Origin: AR12 sp036265915
Lineage (GTDB): Bacteria; Methylomirabilota; Methylomirabilia; Rokubacteriales; CSP1-6
Assembly: GCA_036265915.1 (NCBI GenBank)
Contig: DATAOC010000121.1
Span: forward strand, 1 to 64,000
Length of the DNA stretch: 64,000 bases
Direction of reading: 5' to 3'
The notes under the pieces were generated by a model, which saw nothing but the letters and a program-made list of their open reading frames with translations, searched no databases and had not been told where the DNA came from. Positions 17,755 through 26,098 of the stretch are shown one piece after another; positions within the stretch are counted from its first letter, which is position 1; each line of letters starts with the position of its first letter. The translations under genes and the position numbers were made by a program.

Positions 17755-18704
17755 GCGGCGCACCGCTCGCCGTCTACTCGGGGCCGCGGGATCTGGAAGG
17801 CATCGTCCGCGACGAGCTCGGTGCGCGCTTCACCGTTCGCTGGGTGGCGCCCGAAGACGACGCCGTCGCCAAGGCGCTCCGCGACGCCACGGTGTTCCTC
17901 GACGCCTCCATGCGCGTGCGCATCACCGCCGCCATGGTGGCGGATGCGCCCGACCTCGCGCTCATCGTCACCGCCACCACCGGTGCCGATCACATCGACG
18001 CCGACGCGCTGACCCGGCGGCACATCCCGCTCCTCACGCTCAAAGGGCAGTCGGCCGTGCTGAATTCGCTCACGCCGGCGGCCGAGCATTCGTGGCTGCT
18101 GCTCCTGGCGTGCGCGCGAAGCCTTCCGGCGGCGCGTGCGCACGTCGTCGACGGCGGCTGGGATCGCACACTGTTCCCCGGCGTGATGTTGCGCGGCCGG
18201 ACGCTCGGCATCATCGGCTGCGGACGGATCGGACAGTGGATGGCCCGGTACGGGCAGGCGTTTGGCATGACCTGCCGCGGATACGATCCGTACCTGACGG
18301 TGTGGCCGGATCACCTCATCCGCACCGAGCTGCCGGAGCTGCTCGCCGCCGCAGATTTCGTGACGCTCCACGTGCACCTCACCGAGGCGACGCGCGGCTT
18401 GCTCCGGCGCGAGCACTTCCAGGCGATGAAGCCGGGCGCGGTGTTCGTGAACACGTCGCGCGGTGAGCTGATCGACGAGGCGGCGCTGCTCGAGGCGCTT
18501 CGGCACGGCCGTCTGCGCGGCGCAGGCCTCGACGTCCTCACCGGGGAGCCGGACATCGCGGAGCATCCGCTGCGCCGTTATGCGGCCGGGCACGGTAACC
18601 TGATCATCACGCCGCATATCGGCGGCTACAGCCCGGACGCGGTCGCCGCCGTGCTGCGCTTCTCGGCAAGCCGCATCCGCGCCCATTTCGAGGACACGCG
18701 GTGA
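17751..18704 (+). CDS. D-isomer-specific 2-hydroxyacid dehydrogenase (SerA/GhrA-like)
   Basis: A 317-residue NAD(P)-dependent dehydrogenase. The nucleotide-binding loop is GCGRIG (156-161). The catalytic triad of the family is present: Arg237 in VNTSRGELID, Glu266 in DVLTGEPD and His289 in ITPHIGGYS. It would interconvert a 2-keto acid and a D-2-hydroxy acid. Its 4-base overlap with the thiamine-diphosphate enzyme that follows suggests that the two share a keto-acid metabolite. It lacks the ACT/ASB domains of SerA, so serine synthesis is not the obvious job. Phosphoglycerate-like or sugar-acid substrates are possible. Confidence 0.88.
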   Translation: MSGAPLAVYSGPRDLEGIVRDELGARFTVRWVAPEDDAVAKALRDATVFLDASMRVRITAAMVADAPDLALIVTATTGADHIDADALTRRHIPLLTLKGQSAVLNSLTPAAEHSWLLLLACARSLPAARAHVVDGGWDRTLFPGVMLRGRTLGIIGCGRIGQWMARYGQAFGMTCRGYDPYLTVWPDHLIRTELPELLAAADFVTLHVHLTEATRGLLRREHFQAMKPGAVFVNTSRGELIDEAALLEALRHGRLRGAGLDVLTGEPDIAEHPLRRYAAGHGNLIITPHIGGYSPDAVAAVLRFSASRIRAHFEDTR

Positions 18705-20227
18705 ACGTCGAGCTGGCCGCGCTGGCCGATGCGCTGGCCGTCGAGGGCGTGCGCGCGATCTTCGGTATCCCGGGCAGTGGACCGTCGCTGCAGCTGATCA
18801 CGCGGTTGGAGGGCCGCGGCGTGCCGTTCTACGGGGCATCGCACGAGGCCTCCGCGGCCATCATGGCCGGCGCCTTCGGCAAGCGGTCGCGGACGCTCGG
18901 CTGCTCGGTGTCCATCCGTGGTCCCGGGCTCGGCAACACGCTCGCGGGCGTGCTGACCAATCACTACGAGAACCGCGCGACGCTGAGCATCGCCGAGACG
19001 TCGACGGCCGCGCACAAGCGTCTCGACCACGCCGCCGCCGCCGCGACCGTCGTGAAAGCGTACGCGACACTCGGTGATCCCGCCGCGACCGTCCACGCGC
19101 TGGCGAGTGCCGCACGTGACGAGATCCCCGGACCCGTGCATCTCGATCTGTGCGCCGGCGACCCCGTTGTCCTCCGCACGCCGGTGCCCCGGACGCCGGC
19201 ACCGCGCCTCGACGATCGCGTCCGCCGGCTTCTCGAGCAGTCGCGCCGGCCCGTGGTGATCGCGGGCAGTCTTGCAACCCGGAGGTCGTGGGGCGCACGG
19301 CTGGGCGCGCTTCGCCTTCCGGTGTTCACGACCTTCACCGCGAAGGGGGTCGTGGATGAGCGCGGGCCCTACGCAGCGGGCGTGTTCACGGGAGACGGCA
19401 AAGGGCTGGCACCGGAGCGCGTGTTGTTGCCGGAGGCTGATCTCGTCGTCGGGCTCGGCCTGCGCGCGGGCGAGATTCTACGGTCGCCGTCGTGCCCCTG
19501 TCCGGTGCTGATCCTCGACGCCGTCCCCGGCGATCCCGGGCTCGGTACCACCCACATCGTCTCCCACGCGGCCGACGGGGACTTCGACGCCGCGCTCGCG
19601 GTGCTCGCGACACGGGAGTGGGGCGCGGCCCGCGTTGCCGAGGCGGTCGGTGCGATGCGTCGACGGCTGCTGGCGGATGCGTGGCTGCCGGCCCGTGCAT
19701 TCGAGGCGCTCCGTGAGGCCGTCCCGGACATCGGCTGCTTCGTCGCCGACACCGGCTGGTTCTGCACGATCGCCGAGCACCTGTGGCCCGCGCCCGCGGC
19801 GGACGCGTTTCTGGCGAGCGCCAACGGCCGCTCGATGGGCACGGGATTGCCCATGGCCATCGGTGCTGCACTCGCCGATCGCGGACGACCGACGATATGT
19901 GCGATGGGCGACGGCGGCGTGCGGATGTACATCGCGGACCTGCGTCTGGCGGTGGAGGAGCGACTGCCGGCCCTGTTCCTCCTGCTGTCAGACGGACGAC
20001 TGGGCAGCGTGGCCACCGACCCCGCGCTGAGCCGTCGCGCGACGCGCGTGGCGGGTGCGTCGTGGTTCCGCGTGGCGGAGGCGATGGACTGCCCGGGCCA
20101 TCAGGTGAAGGACGTCGACGGCCTGCTCGCGGCGCTGGCGCGCTGGCGCTGGTCCGAGGGACCGCTCTTCGTGGAAGCCGTCTTCGATCCCGACCGGTAT
20201 GCGGCGATGACACGCGATATCCGGTAG
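18701..20227 (+). CDS. Thiamine-diphosphate-dependent enzyme (acetolactate synthase/decarboxylase-like)
   Basis: A 508-residue ThDP enzyme in the POX/ALS/decarboxylase superfamily. The N-terminal PYR domain has IFGIPGSGPSLQL and the cofactor-activating Glu49 in GASHEAS. A weak central domain follows. The C-terminal PP domain has GDGG at residues 403-406, but the NN normally found about 27 residues later is replaced by Ser-Asp in LLLSDGRLGS (about 428-437). The reaction could be decarboxylation or carboligation of a 2-keto acid. Coupling to the 2-hydroxyacid dehydrogenase gene by overlap and location in a glycan locus suggest a precursor-forming role. GTG at 18701 is the start. Confidence 0.82.
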   Translation: MNVELAALADALAVEGVRAIFGIPGSGPSLQLITRLEGRGVPFYGASHEASAAIMAGAFGKRSRTLGCSVSIRGPGLGNTLAGVLTNHYENRATLSIAETSTAAHKRLDHAAAAATVVKAYATLGDPAATVHALASAARDEIPGPVHLDLCAGDPVVLRTPVPRTPAPRLDDRVRRLLEQSRRPVVIAGSLATRRSWGARLGALRLPVFTTFTAKGVVDERGPYAAGVFTGDGKGLAPERVLLPEADLVVGLGLRAGEILRSPSCPCPVLILDAVPGDPGLGTTHIVSHAADGDFDAALAVLATREWGAARVAEAVGAMRRRLLADAWLPARAFEALREAVPDIGCFVADTGWFCTIAEHLWPAPAADAFLASANGRSMGTGLPMAIGAALADRGRPTICAMGDGGVRMYIADLRLAVEERLPALFLLLSDGRLGSVATDPALSRRATRVAGASWFRVAEAMDCPGHQVKDVDGLLAALARWRWSEGPLFVEAVFDPDRYAAMTRDIR

Positions 20228-20232
20228 CGCAC

Positions 20233-21396
20233 GTGCAGACCACCACCGTCCGCCGCGCCACCCTGCGTATCTGCACGCCCCACTGCGGCCTCGACCCGGA
20301 GACCCGGCTCGGCGGCGAGATGTACGAGGTCGAGGTCCTGCGCGAGATGGCCGCGCGCGGCGTGGTGTTCGACATCCTGCTCGCGCGGCACAAGCGCTAT
20401 CCCGAGGGCGTACCGAACTGGACAGTGCATCGGCTGGCGGTGGGGCGCGGGCTGCGGTGGCCGGTGGCGGCGGTGCTGCTGCCGCCGTACATCAGGCGCG
20501 TGTGGAAAAGGACGCGCTTCGACGTGCTGCGCGCGCACTCGCTGCGCTACATCGGTCCGGCCGCGCTGATCGCGCGTGCATGGTACGGCGTCGAGGTCCC
20601 GATCGTCGCCCACCATCACCATCTGGATCCGAGCCCGCTGAATCCGCTCATCGAGGGGCGCGTCATGCGCGGCGTCGAGCGGGTGATCGTGGGCAGCGAG
20701 TTCGCCCGCCGCCAGGCGGTGAGCGAGCTCGGCGTCCCCGCCGAGAAGCTCACGGTCGTCCCGTACGGCGTGGACCGCGCGCTGTCGCCGGGGCCGAAGC
20801 CCGAAGCGCTCGCGCGTCGGCTCGGCGTGAGCGATACGCACGTCGTGCTGTTCCTCGGCTCGCTGGAGGCGCGCAAGAACCTGGCGTTCCTGCTCGAGGT
20901 GTGGCGCGAGGTCGCGCGTGCGCGTCCGGACGCGCGGCTGGTCATCGCGGGCGGCGGACCGTTGCTCGGAGACCTGCGAGCCCGCGCCCGCACGCTTGGC
21001 GTCGATGGCTCGGTCGTGTTCCCCGGGCGGGTGCCGGCGGCGGAGAAGCTCGACTACTACCGCCTGGCGGACATGCTCGTCTTTCCTTCGACGATGGAAG
21101 GCTTCGGCCTCGTCGTCGCGGAGGCGATGTCCTGCGGGCTGCCGGTGCTCGTCTCCGATCGCGGGTCACTGCCGGAGCTGGCCGTGCCGGCCGCGGGCGC
21201 GCTGCTGGCCGAGCCGACCGATCGCGACGCCTTCGTCCGCGGCATCCTGACGCTCCTCGCCGACGCCGCGCTCCGCCGGCGGTTCGGCACGGCGAACCGC
21301 GAGCGTGTGGAGCGGCTCTTCCGCTGGGACGTCTGCGCGGCGGCGACGGCGCGCGTGTACGAGGAGGTGCTCGAGGCGTGGCGAGCCGCGCGATGA
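20233..21396 (+). CDS. GT4-family glycosyltransferase
   Basis: A 387-residue protein, GTG start at 20233, five bases after the previous stop. It shows the full GT4 pattern: glycine loop DPETRLGGEMYEV, LTVVPYGVDRALS as interdomain segment, FLGSLEARKN for the donor domain entry and the E-x7-E motif in STMEGFGLVVAEAMSCG. It resembles mannosyl- or GlcNAc-type transferases of O-antigen clusters, though donor specificity is not readable. The methyltransferase gene follows with a 4-base overlap. Confidence 0.88.
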   Translation: MQTTTVRRATLRICTPHCGLDPETRLGGEMYEVEVLREMAARGVVFDILLARHKRYPEGVPNWTVHRLAVGRGLRWPVAAVLLPPYIRRVWKRTRFDVLRAHSLRYIGPAALIARAWYGVEVPIVAHHHHLDPSPLNPLIEGRVMRGVERVIVGSEFARRQAVSELGVPAEKLTVVPYGVDRALSPGPKPEALARRLGVSDTHVVLFLGSLEARKNLAFLLEVWREVARARPDARLVIAGGGPLLGDLRARARTLGVDGSVVFPGRVPAAEKLDYYRLADMLVFPSTMEGFGLVVAEAMSCGLPVLVSDRGSLPELAVPAAGALLAEPTDRDAFVRGILTLLADAALRRRFGTANRERVERLFRWDVCAAATARVYEEVLEAWRAAR

Positions 21397-22193
21397 CGGC
21401 GTGGTGGCCGCGGCCACTGGTGGCCGCCGTCGACTCGCTCGACCGCCGCGGCGGCGCCGTCGCCGTGCGGCTCGTGAAGTACACGGGCAAGAGCCGTGAG
21501 CCGATCCATCCCAAGCACCTGGTCGAGGCGCCGTGGCATCACTGGTACCTGGACTATCTGCAGGCGAGCGACGTCGTGCTCGACGTCGGCTGCGCCAACG
21601 GCGCCCACACGCTGGCCGCGGCCGCCCGCGCTCGGCGTGTGATCGGGATGGACGCCGACGTCACGCAGCTCCGCATCGCGGCCGCGGGCGCCCGACGGGG
21701 CCGCGTCGCGAACGTGCAGCTGCTCGGCTGGGACGTGACGACGGCGTTTCCGTTCCCGGCCGCCGCCTTCGACGCGGTGCTGTTCCTCGACGTCATCGAG
21801 CATCTGGAGCCGCGCGTGGCCGTGCTGCGCGAGATCCGCCGCGTGCTGAAATCGGACGGCCGTCTGCTCCTCTCGGCGCCACATCGCGACACCTCGTGGC
21901 GCCGTCGGCTGCGCGCGGCGGGGCTGTTCGCGTTCTCCGACGTGGACCACAAGACGGAGTACAGCCGAGACGACCTGCTGGCCGAGCTGGCCGCCGGCGG
22001 CTTCGTGCCCGTCGAGCCGCTCATGCCGGTCGTGTACGACACGCCGATGGCCGGGCTCATCGACGTCGTGGGCGGCCTCGCGCTCGGGCCCTACGCCCGG
22101 CTCGTGCGCTGGAAGCGGGCGGCCGCACTCCGTCACCCGCAGGAGTCGATCGGCTTTCGCGTGGTGGCGCGACCGGCGGTGGACGGCGCGTGA
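21393..22193 (+). CDS. Class I SAM methyltransferase
   Basis: A 266-residue methyltransferase. Motif I LDVGCANGAHTLA runs from about residue 63. GMDADVTQL supplies the acidic ribose-binding residue, and VLFLDVIEHLEP and VLKSDGRLLLSAPH follow. The layout is that of Methyltransf_11 proteins that methylate sugars or lipid-linked intermediates. ATG 21393 overlaps the preceding GT stop, and the gene ends inside the next GTG start. It alternates with glycosyltransferase genes on both sides, fitting stepwise sugar addition and methylation. Confidence 0.82.
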   Translation: MTAWWPRPLVAAVDSLDRRGGAVAVRLVKYTGKSREPIHPKHLVEAPWHHWYLDYLQASDVVLDVGCANGAHTLAAAARARRVIGMDADVTQLRIAAAGARRGRVANVQLLGWDVTTAFPFPAAAFDAVLFLDVIEHLEPRVAVLREIRRVLKSDGRLLLSAPHRDTSWRRRLRAAGLFAFSDVDHKTEYSRDDLLAELAAGGFVPVEPLMPVVYDTPMAGLIDVVGGLALGPYARLVRWKRAAALRHPQESIGFRVVARPAVDGA

Positions 22194-23308
22194 TCCTCGG
22201 TCTGCTGCCCGAGCTGAGCGGTGGCCTCGGCGCTCTCGCGGAGAGCGGCCAGCACACGCGCTTCATCGACAGCTACCTGCGCCCGTACGCGCGCGCCTTC
22301 GCCGAGACGCGGTACTTCAGCTACCGCCCGGAGTCCCTGGCGGACTTCACGCGCGACGCCACGCTGGCGTCGCGCGTGCGCCTCGTGCCAGGCCGCGGCT
22401 GGCATCCGTGGCTGTACACGACGGCGCTCGGGTTCCTGCACGGCCGCGCGCTCGCGGAGTGCGCCGTCCTGCGCGTCTTCCAGCTCACCGGCGTGCTCCC
22501 CGCGCTCATCGCGCGCCGGCGGTCCGGAGTGCCATTCGCGACGACCTACGGGTTCCGTTACGACCGGTTCGCGCGCACGCGCGCGACGGCGTGGCTGCAT
22601 CGACGTCTGGAGCGTGTGGGCCTGGCCGCGGCCGATGCCGTCATCGTCACCACGCCGGAGCTCGCCGACTACGTCAGGCCACGAGCGCGCTCGCCGCAGG
22701 CCGTGCATCTGCTGCCCAACGCCGTCGACACGGCGGCCTTCCGTCCCGTCTCGCGACGTCGGGCATCCGTGCCGACGGTGCTCTACGTCGGTCGCCTCTC
22801 GCCGCAGAAGAACCTGCATGCGCTCATTGCGGCGGCGGCCAAGCTACGCGGCCGCCGCGAGATCTCGCTGCGCTTCGCGGGCGAGGGAGCGCTGCGCGAG
22901 GAGCTGGCGCGGGAGGCGACGCGCGCCGGCGTGCCGCTGGAGCTCATCGGCGTGGTCGACCACGGCCGCCTGCCGGCCGTCTATGGCGCCGCCGACGTGT
23001 TCGTCCTGCCATCGCTCGTCGAAGGGCATCCGAAGGTGCTGCTCGAGGCCATGGCGTGCGGGCTGCCGTGCGTGGCGTCCAACGTCGCCGGCAACCGCGA
23101 GGTCGTTGCCGACGGACGCACCGGGATGCTGGTCGATCCCGGGGATCCCGGCGCCATCGCCGACGCCATCGAGCGCGTTCTCGTCGATCGCGAGCTCGCT
23201 CGCGAGCTGGGAGATGCGGCCCGGCGGCAGATCGTGGAGCGCAACGACATCGGCGCCATCGTGCAGCGCGAGATCGACCTGTTGCGCTCGCTCGCGCTCC
23301 GCCGATGA
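22190..23308 (+). CDS. GT4-family glycosyltransferase
   Basis: A 372-residue GT-B enzyme with GTG start at 22190. An unusually well-preserved GT4 signature is present: VHLLPNAVDTAAF, VLYVGRLSPQKNLHALI, LRFAGEGALREEL, VFVLPSLVEGHPKVLLEAMACG with E-x7-E, then PGDPGAIADAI. It should transfer a nucleotide-activated sugar onto the growing lipid-linked glycan at the cytoplasmic face. It overlaps both flanking methyltransferase genes by 4 bases. The donor is unknown. Confidence 0.9.
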   Translation: MILGLLPELSGGLGALAESGQHTRFIDSYLRPYARAFAETRYFSYRPESLADFTRDATLASRVRLVPGRGWHPWLYTTALGFLHGRALAECAVLRVFQLTGVLPALIARRRSGVPFATTYGFRYDRFARTRATAWLHRRLERVGLAAADAVIVTTPELADYVRPRARSPQAVHLLPNAVDTAAFRPVSRRRASVPTVLYVGRLSPQKNLHALIAAAAKLRGRREISLRFAGEGALREELAREATRAGVPLELIGVVDHGRLPAVYGAADVFVLPSLVEGHPKVLLEAMACGLPCVASNVAGNREVVADGRTGMLVDPGDPGAIADAIERVLVDRELARELGDAARRQIVERNDIGAIVQREIDLLRSLALRR

Positions 23309-24153
23309 CGCTGACGTACTACTCGCGCGCGGCGACGCAGGCGTTCTGGGCGGAGCACTGGGGCGGCCACTCGCCGGCGGCGCTGGCGCGCGTGGCGGCG
23401 ACGTCGCCGCTCACGGACCTGCTCGCCCGGAATCTCCCGCCGCCGGGTGCGACCGTGCTCGAAGCGGGGTGCGGACTCGGCCAGTATGTCGTGCTGCTGC
23501 GCGAGCGCGGCTATCGCGCGGTCGGCGTCGACTGGGCGACCGACTCCTTGCACGCGTGCCGCGCGTGGGCCAAGGACACGCCGCTGGCCGCCATGGACCT
23601 GGGTCAGCTCGGCTTCGCCAGCGGTGCGTTCGCGGCGTACGTCTCGCTCGGCGTGGTGGAGCACGACCCGGCTGGCCCCGGCCGGATCCTCGCGGAGGCG
23701 CATCGTGTCCTGGCGGACGGCGGCACGCTGCTGCTGTCGGTGCCGTACGTCAACCTGGTGCGGCGCCTGGGCGCGCGGCGCATCAGGCGGGCGAACGAGC
23801 GAGTCCGTGCCGCCGGCGGGACCTTCTACCAGTTCGCCTTCTCGCGCGGCGAAGTGAAGGCGGCGGTCGAGCGCGCGGGATTCCGCGTGATCGGCGCGAC
23901 GCCCTACGACCCGGCGCGCGTCTTGCGCGGCGCGTGGCGTCGGCTCCAGCGGCGGCATGAGCGACCCGCCGCTGCCACACGGCCCGCCGCGCACGCCGAC
24001 ACGTCACTGCGCGCGACCCGCGAGCCGCTGCGTGGCGCGGCGGCCGCGCCGGCATCGCATCGCGTCCTCGGCCTCGTGCGGCGTCTGCTCTACACGCGTC
24101 CGGCCCTGCATGCGTTCGGTCACATGATCCTGCTCGTGGCGGTGAAGCGGTGA
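23305..24153 (+). CDS. Class I SAM methyltransferase with extended C-terminus
   Basis: A 282-residue protein. Motif I VLEAGCGLGQYV (51-62) and GVDWATDSL are followed by SLGVVEHDPAG and VLADGGTLLLSVPY. After the methyltransferase core, about 60 residues are rich in Ala and Arg and end in a hydrophobic segment (HAFGHMILLVAVK). This could be a membrane-contacting tail. The start ATG 23305 overlaps the GT stop. Methylation of a lipid-linked sugar is the likely role, inferred from neighbours. Confidence 0.78.
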   Translation: MTLTYYSRAATQAFWAEHWGGHSPAALARVAATSPLTDLLARNLPPPGATVLEAGCGLGQYVVLLRERGYRAVGVDWATDSLHACRAWAKDTPLAAMDLGQLGFASGAFAAYVSLGVVEHDPAGPGRILAEAHRVLADGGTLLLSVPYVNLVRRLGARRIRRANERVRAAGGTFYQFAFSRGEVKAAVERAGFRVIGATPYDPARVLRGAWRRLQRRHERPAAATRPAAHADTSLRATREPLRGAAAAPASHRVLGLVRRLLYTRPALHAFGHMILLVAVKR

Positions 24154-24953
24154 GCGCGCCGTCAGTCTCGGTGCTGATGGCCGTCTACAACGGCGAGCCG
24201 TGGCTCGGCGAGGCGCTCGGCAGCGTGCTGGAGCAGTCGCTGAAGGATCTCGAGCTCATCGTCGTCGACGACGGCTCCACGGACGGCACCGCCGAGCGGC
24301 TGGCGGCGATCCGCGATCCGCGGTTGTCGGTCTTGAAGCAATCGCGCGGGGGCCAGACGGCGGCGCTGAATCGCGCGCTCCGCGCGGCCCGCGCGCCGCT
24401 GGTGGCGCGCATCGACGCGGACGACGTGGCGCTTCCCGAGCGCCTCGCGCGGCAGGCGGCGTTCTTGTCGGCGCATCACGAGGTGGGATTGCTCGGGACC
24501 GCCGCGCGAGAGATCGCGCCGTCGGGCGGCGTGGTCGAGACGCTCACGCCGCCGTGCGAGGACCGGGACATCAGGCGGGCGCTGATGCGCGCCAACCCGT
24601 TCATCCACTCCTCGGTGATGTTCCGCAGGTCGACCATCGACCGCGTCGGCCTGTACGACGAGTCGTTCGCGGTCGCCCAGGACTACGAGCTGTGGCTGCG
24701 CATGAGTCGCGTGACGCGGCTGGCGAACCTGCCCGAGCCGCTCGTGCTGCGCCGCCTGGCGCCGGGGCGCCTGTCGAGCGCCCGCGACAGCACGCGGCTG
24801 CGCGATGAGCTCGTCGCCAAGCTCCGCGCCGTGCGCACGGGGACGATACCGCCGTGGTCCGCGGTGTTCATGGTCAAGCCGCTCGGCGCGCTGCTGCTGC
24901 CGACGCCGATCCGGCGCGCCGCGCGCTCCGTGCTCGCCGGCCGCCAGCAGTGA
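24150..24953 (+). CDS. GT2-family glycosyltransferase (GT-A fold)
   Basis: A 267-residue inverting glycosyltransferase. The N-terminal VSVLMAVYNGE, DDGST at 40-44 and the metal-binding IDADD around 88-92 define the GT2 nucleotide-binding core. FAVAQDYELWLRMS carries the ED/QD-type catalytic region. No transmembrane helix follows, so it is probably a soluble cytoplasmic enzyme. GTG 24150 overlaps the previous stop. Rhamnosyl- or hexosaminyl-transferases of O-antigen loci are close in style, but the donor is not assignable. Confidence 0.88.
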   Translation: MSAPSVSVLMAVYNGEPWLGEALGSVLEQSLKDLELIVVDDGSTDGTAERLAAIRDPRLSVLKQSRGGQTAALNRALRAARAPLVARIDADDVALPERLARQAAFLSAHHEVGLLGTAAREIAPSGGVVETLTPPCEDRDIRRALMRANPFIHSSVMFRRSTIDRVGLYDESFAVAQDYELWLRMSRVTRLANLPEPLVLRRLAPGRLSSARDSTRLRDELVAKLRAVRTGTIPPWSAVFMVKPLGALLLPTPIRRAARSVLAGRQQ

Positions 24954-26077
24954 CGGAGCGGCCGCCGCGCCGCCCCGTCCTCCAGCTCCTCGTCTCCACC
25001 AAGCCCGGCGGCGGTCCGCAGCACGTCGCCACGCTGGCGCGGGGACTGCGCGCACGGGGCTGGCCGCTCGTCGTGGCCGGGCCGGCCGACGGCGTTCTGT
25101 TCGACGCGTTCCGGACGAGCGGCATCGAGACCGTCGAAGTTGCGACGAATCGGCTCACGCCGGCCCCGCTGTTCCAGCTGCTCCGCCTGGTGCGCACGCG
25201 CGGCATCGCGCTCGTTCACTCGCACGGCAAGGGCGCGGGACTCTACGGCCGCCTCGTCGCGCGGCTGAGCGGCATTCCCGCCGTTCACACCTTCCACGGC
25301 CTCCACTTCGAGACCTACCGGGCGGTCGCGCGCGTCGGGTATCTCGCGCTGGAGCGGCGGCTCTCGGCGTGGACGGCGCGCATCGTGAATGTCTCGCGCG
25401 CGCAGGAGACCGAGGGCCTCGCGCTGCGACTCTTCGAGGCGCGGCAGAGTCGCGTGATCGCAAACGGCGTGGACATCGCGCGTCTCGGCGCGGAGGCGCT
25501 GGACCGCGACGCGGCGCGCGTCCGACTCGCGCTGCCGTCCGGCCGCCTGATCGTCGGCACCATCGCGCGCTTCGATCCGGTCAAGCGGCTCGATGTGCTG
25601 ATCGAGGCGACCGCGCGCGAGCCGGAGGCGACCCTCGTCCTGGTGGGCGACGGCGAAGAGGCGCCGCGGCTGCGCGCGCTGGCGGCCGCACGGCGGCTCG
25701 GATCGCGAGTCGTGTTCGCCGGCGAATGCCAGGACGCTGCGCGTCTGCTGCGCGCGTTCGATGTGTACGCGAGCGCGTCCCGCAAGGAAGGGATGCCGCT
25801 CGCCATCCTGGAGGCGATGGCTGTCGGCTTACCGATCGTGGCGAGCGACATCCCGGCGCACCGTGAGGTGCTCGGCGCGACGTCGGCGGGGCTGGCGCCG
25901 GGCACCGTGGAGGGCTTCACCAGGGCGCTCGGGATGCTGGCGCGCGACGCCGCCGCTCGCCTCGCGCTCGGCGAACACAATCGCACGCGTGCGTGCAGCG
26001 AGTTCGACGCGGTGGCGATGGTCGATGCCGTCGCGGCGCTGTACGACGAGGTGTTGCGCGCTACGGCGACGTCCTGA
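24950..26077 (+). CDS. GT4-family glycosyltransferase
   Basis: A 375-residue GT-B protein starting at GTG 24950. The N-terminal STKPGGGPQHVATLARGL is the glycine-rich loop, VHSHGKGAGLYG and FHGLHFE follow, and SRVIANGVDIARL bridges the two domains. LIVGTIARFDPVKR opens the donor domain, and SASRKEGMPLAILEAMAVG contains the E-x7-E pair. It is the last of the closely coupled GT/methyltransferase run: the following gene begins 21 bases downstream, the largest gap so far in the locus. Confidence 0.9.
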   Translation: MTERPPRRPVLQLLVSTKPGGGPQHVATLARGLRARGWPLVVAGPADGVLFDAFRTSGIETVEVATNRLTPAPLFQLLRLVRTRGIALVHSHGKGAGLYGRLVARLSGIPAVHTFHGLHFETYRAVARVGYLALERRLSAWTARIVNVSRAQETEGLALRLFEARQSRVIANGVDIARLGAEALDRDAARVRLALPSGRLIVGTIARFDPVKRLDVLIEATAREPEATLVLVGDGEEAPRLRALAAARRLGSRVVFAGECQDAARLLRAFDVYASASRKEGMPLAILEAMAVGLPIVASDIPAHREVLGATSAGLAPGTVEGFTRALGMLARDAAARLALGEHNRTRACSEFDAVAMVDAVAALYDEVLRATATS

Positions 26078-26098
26078 ACGTGTAGTAGTATCGGGGGG

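Noticed and set aside
1..20227. A phosphonate biosynthesis pathway (ThDP enzyme plus PhyH oxygenase plus aminotransferases)
   Set aside because: No PEP mutase is visible, and the ThDP enzyme is 508 residues with three domains, longer than phosphonopyruvate decarboxylase. The pieces fit a glycan locus better.
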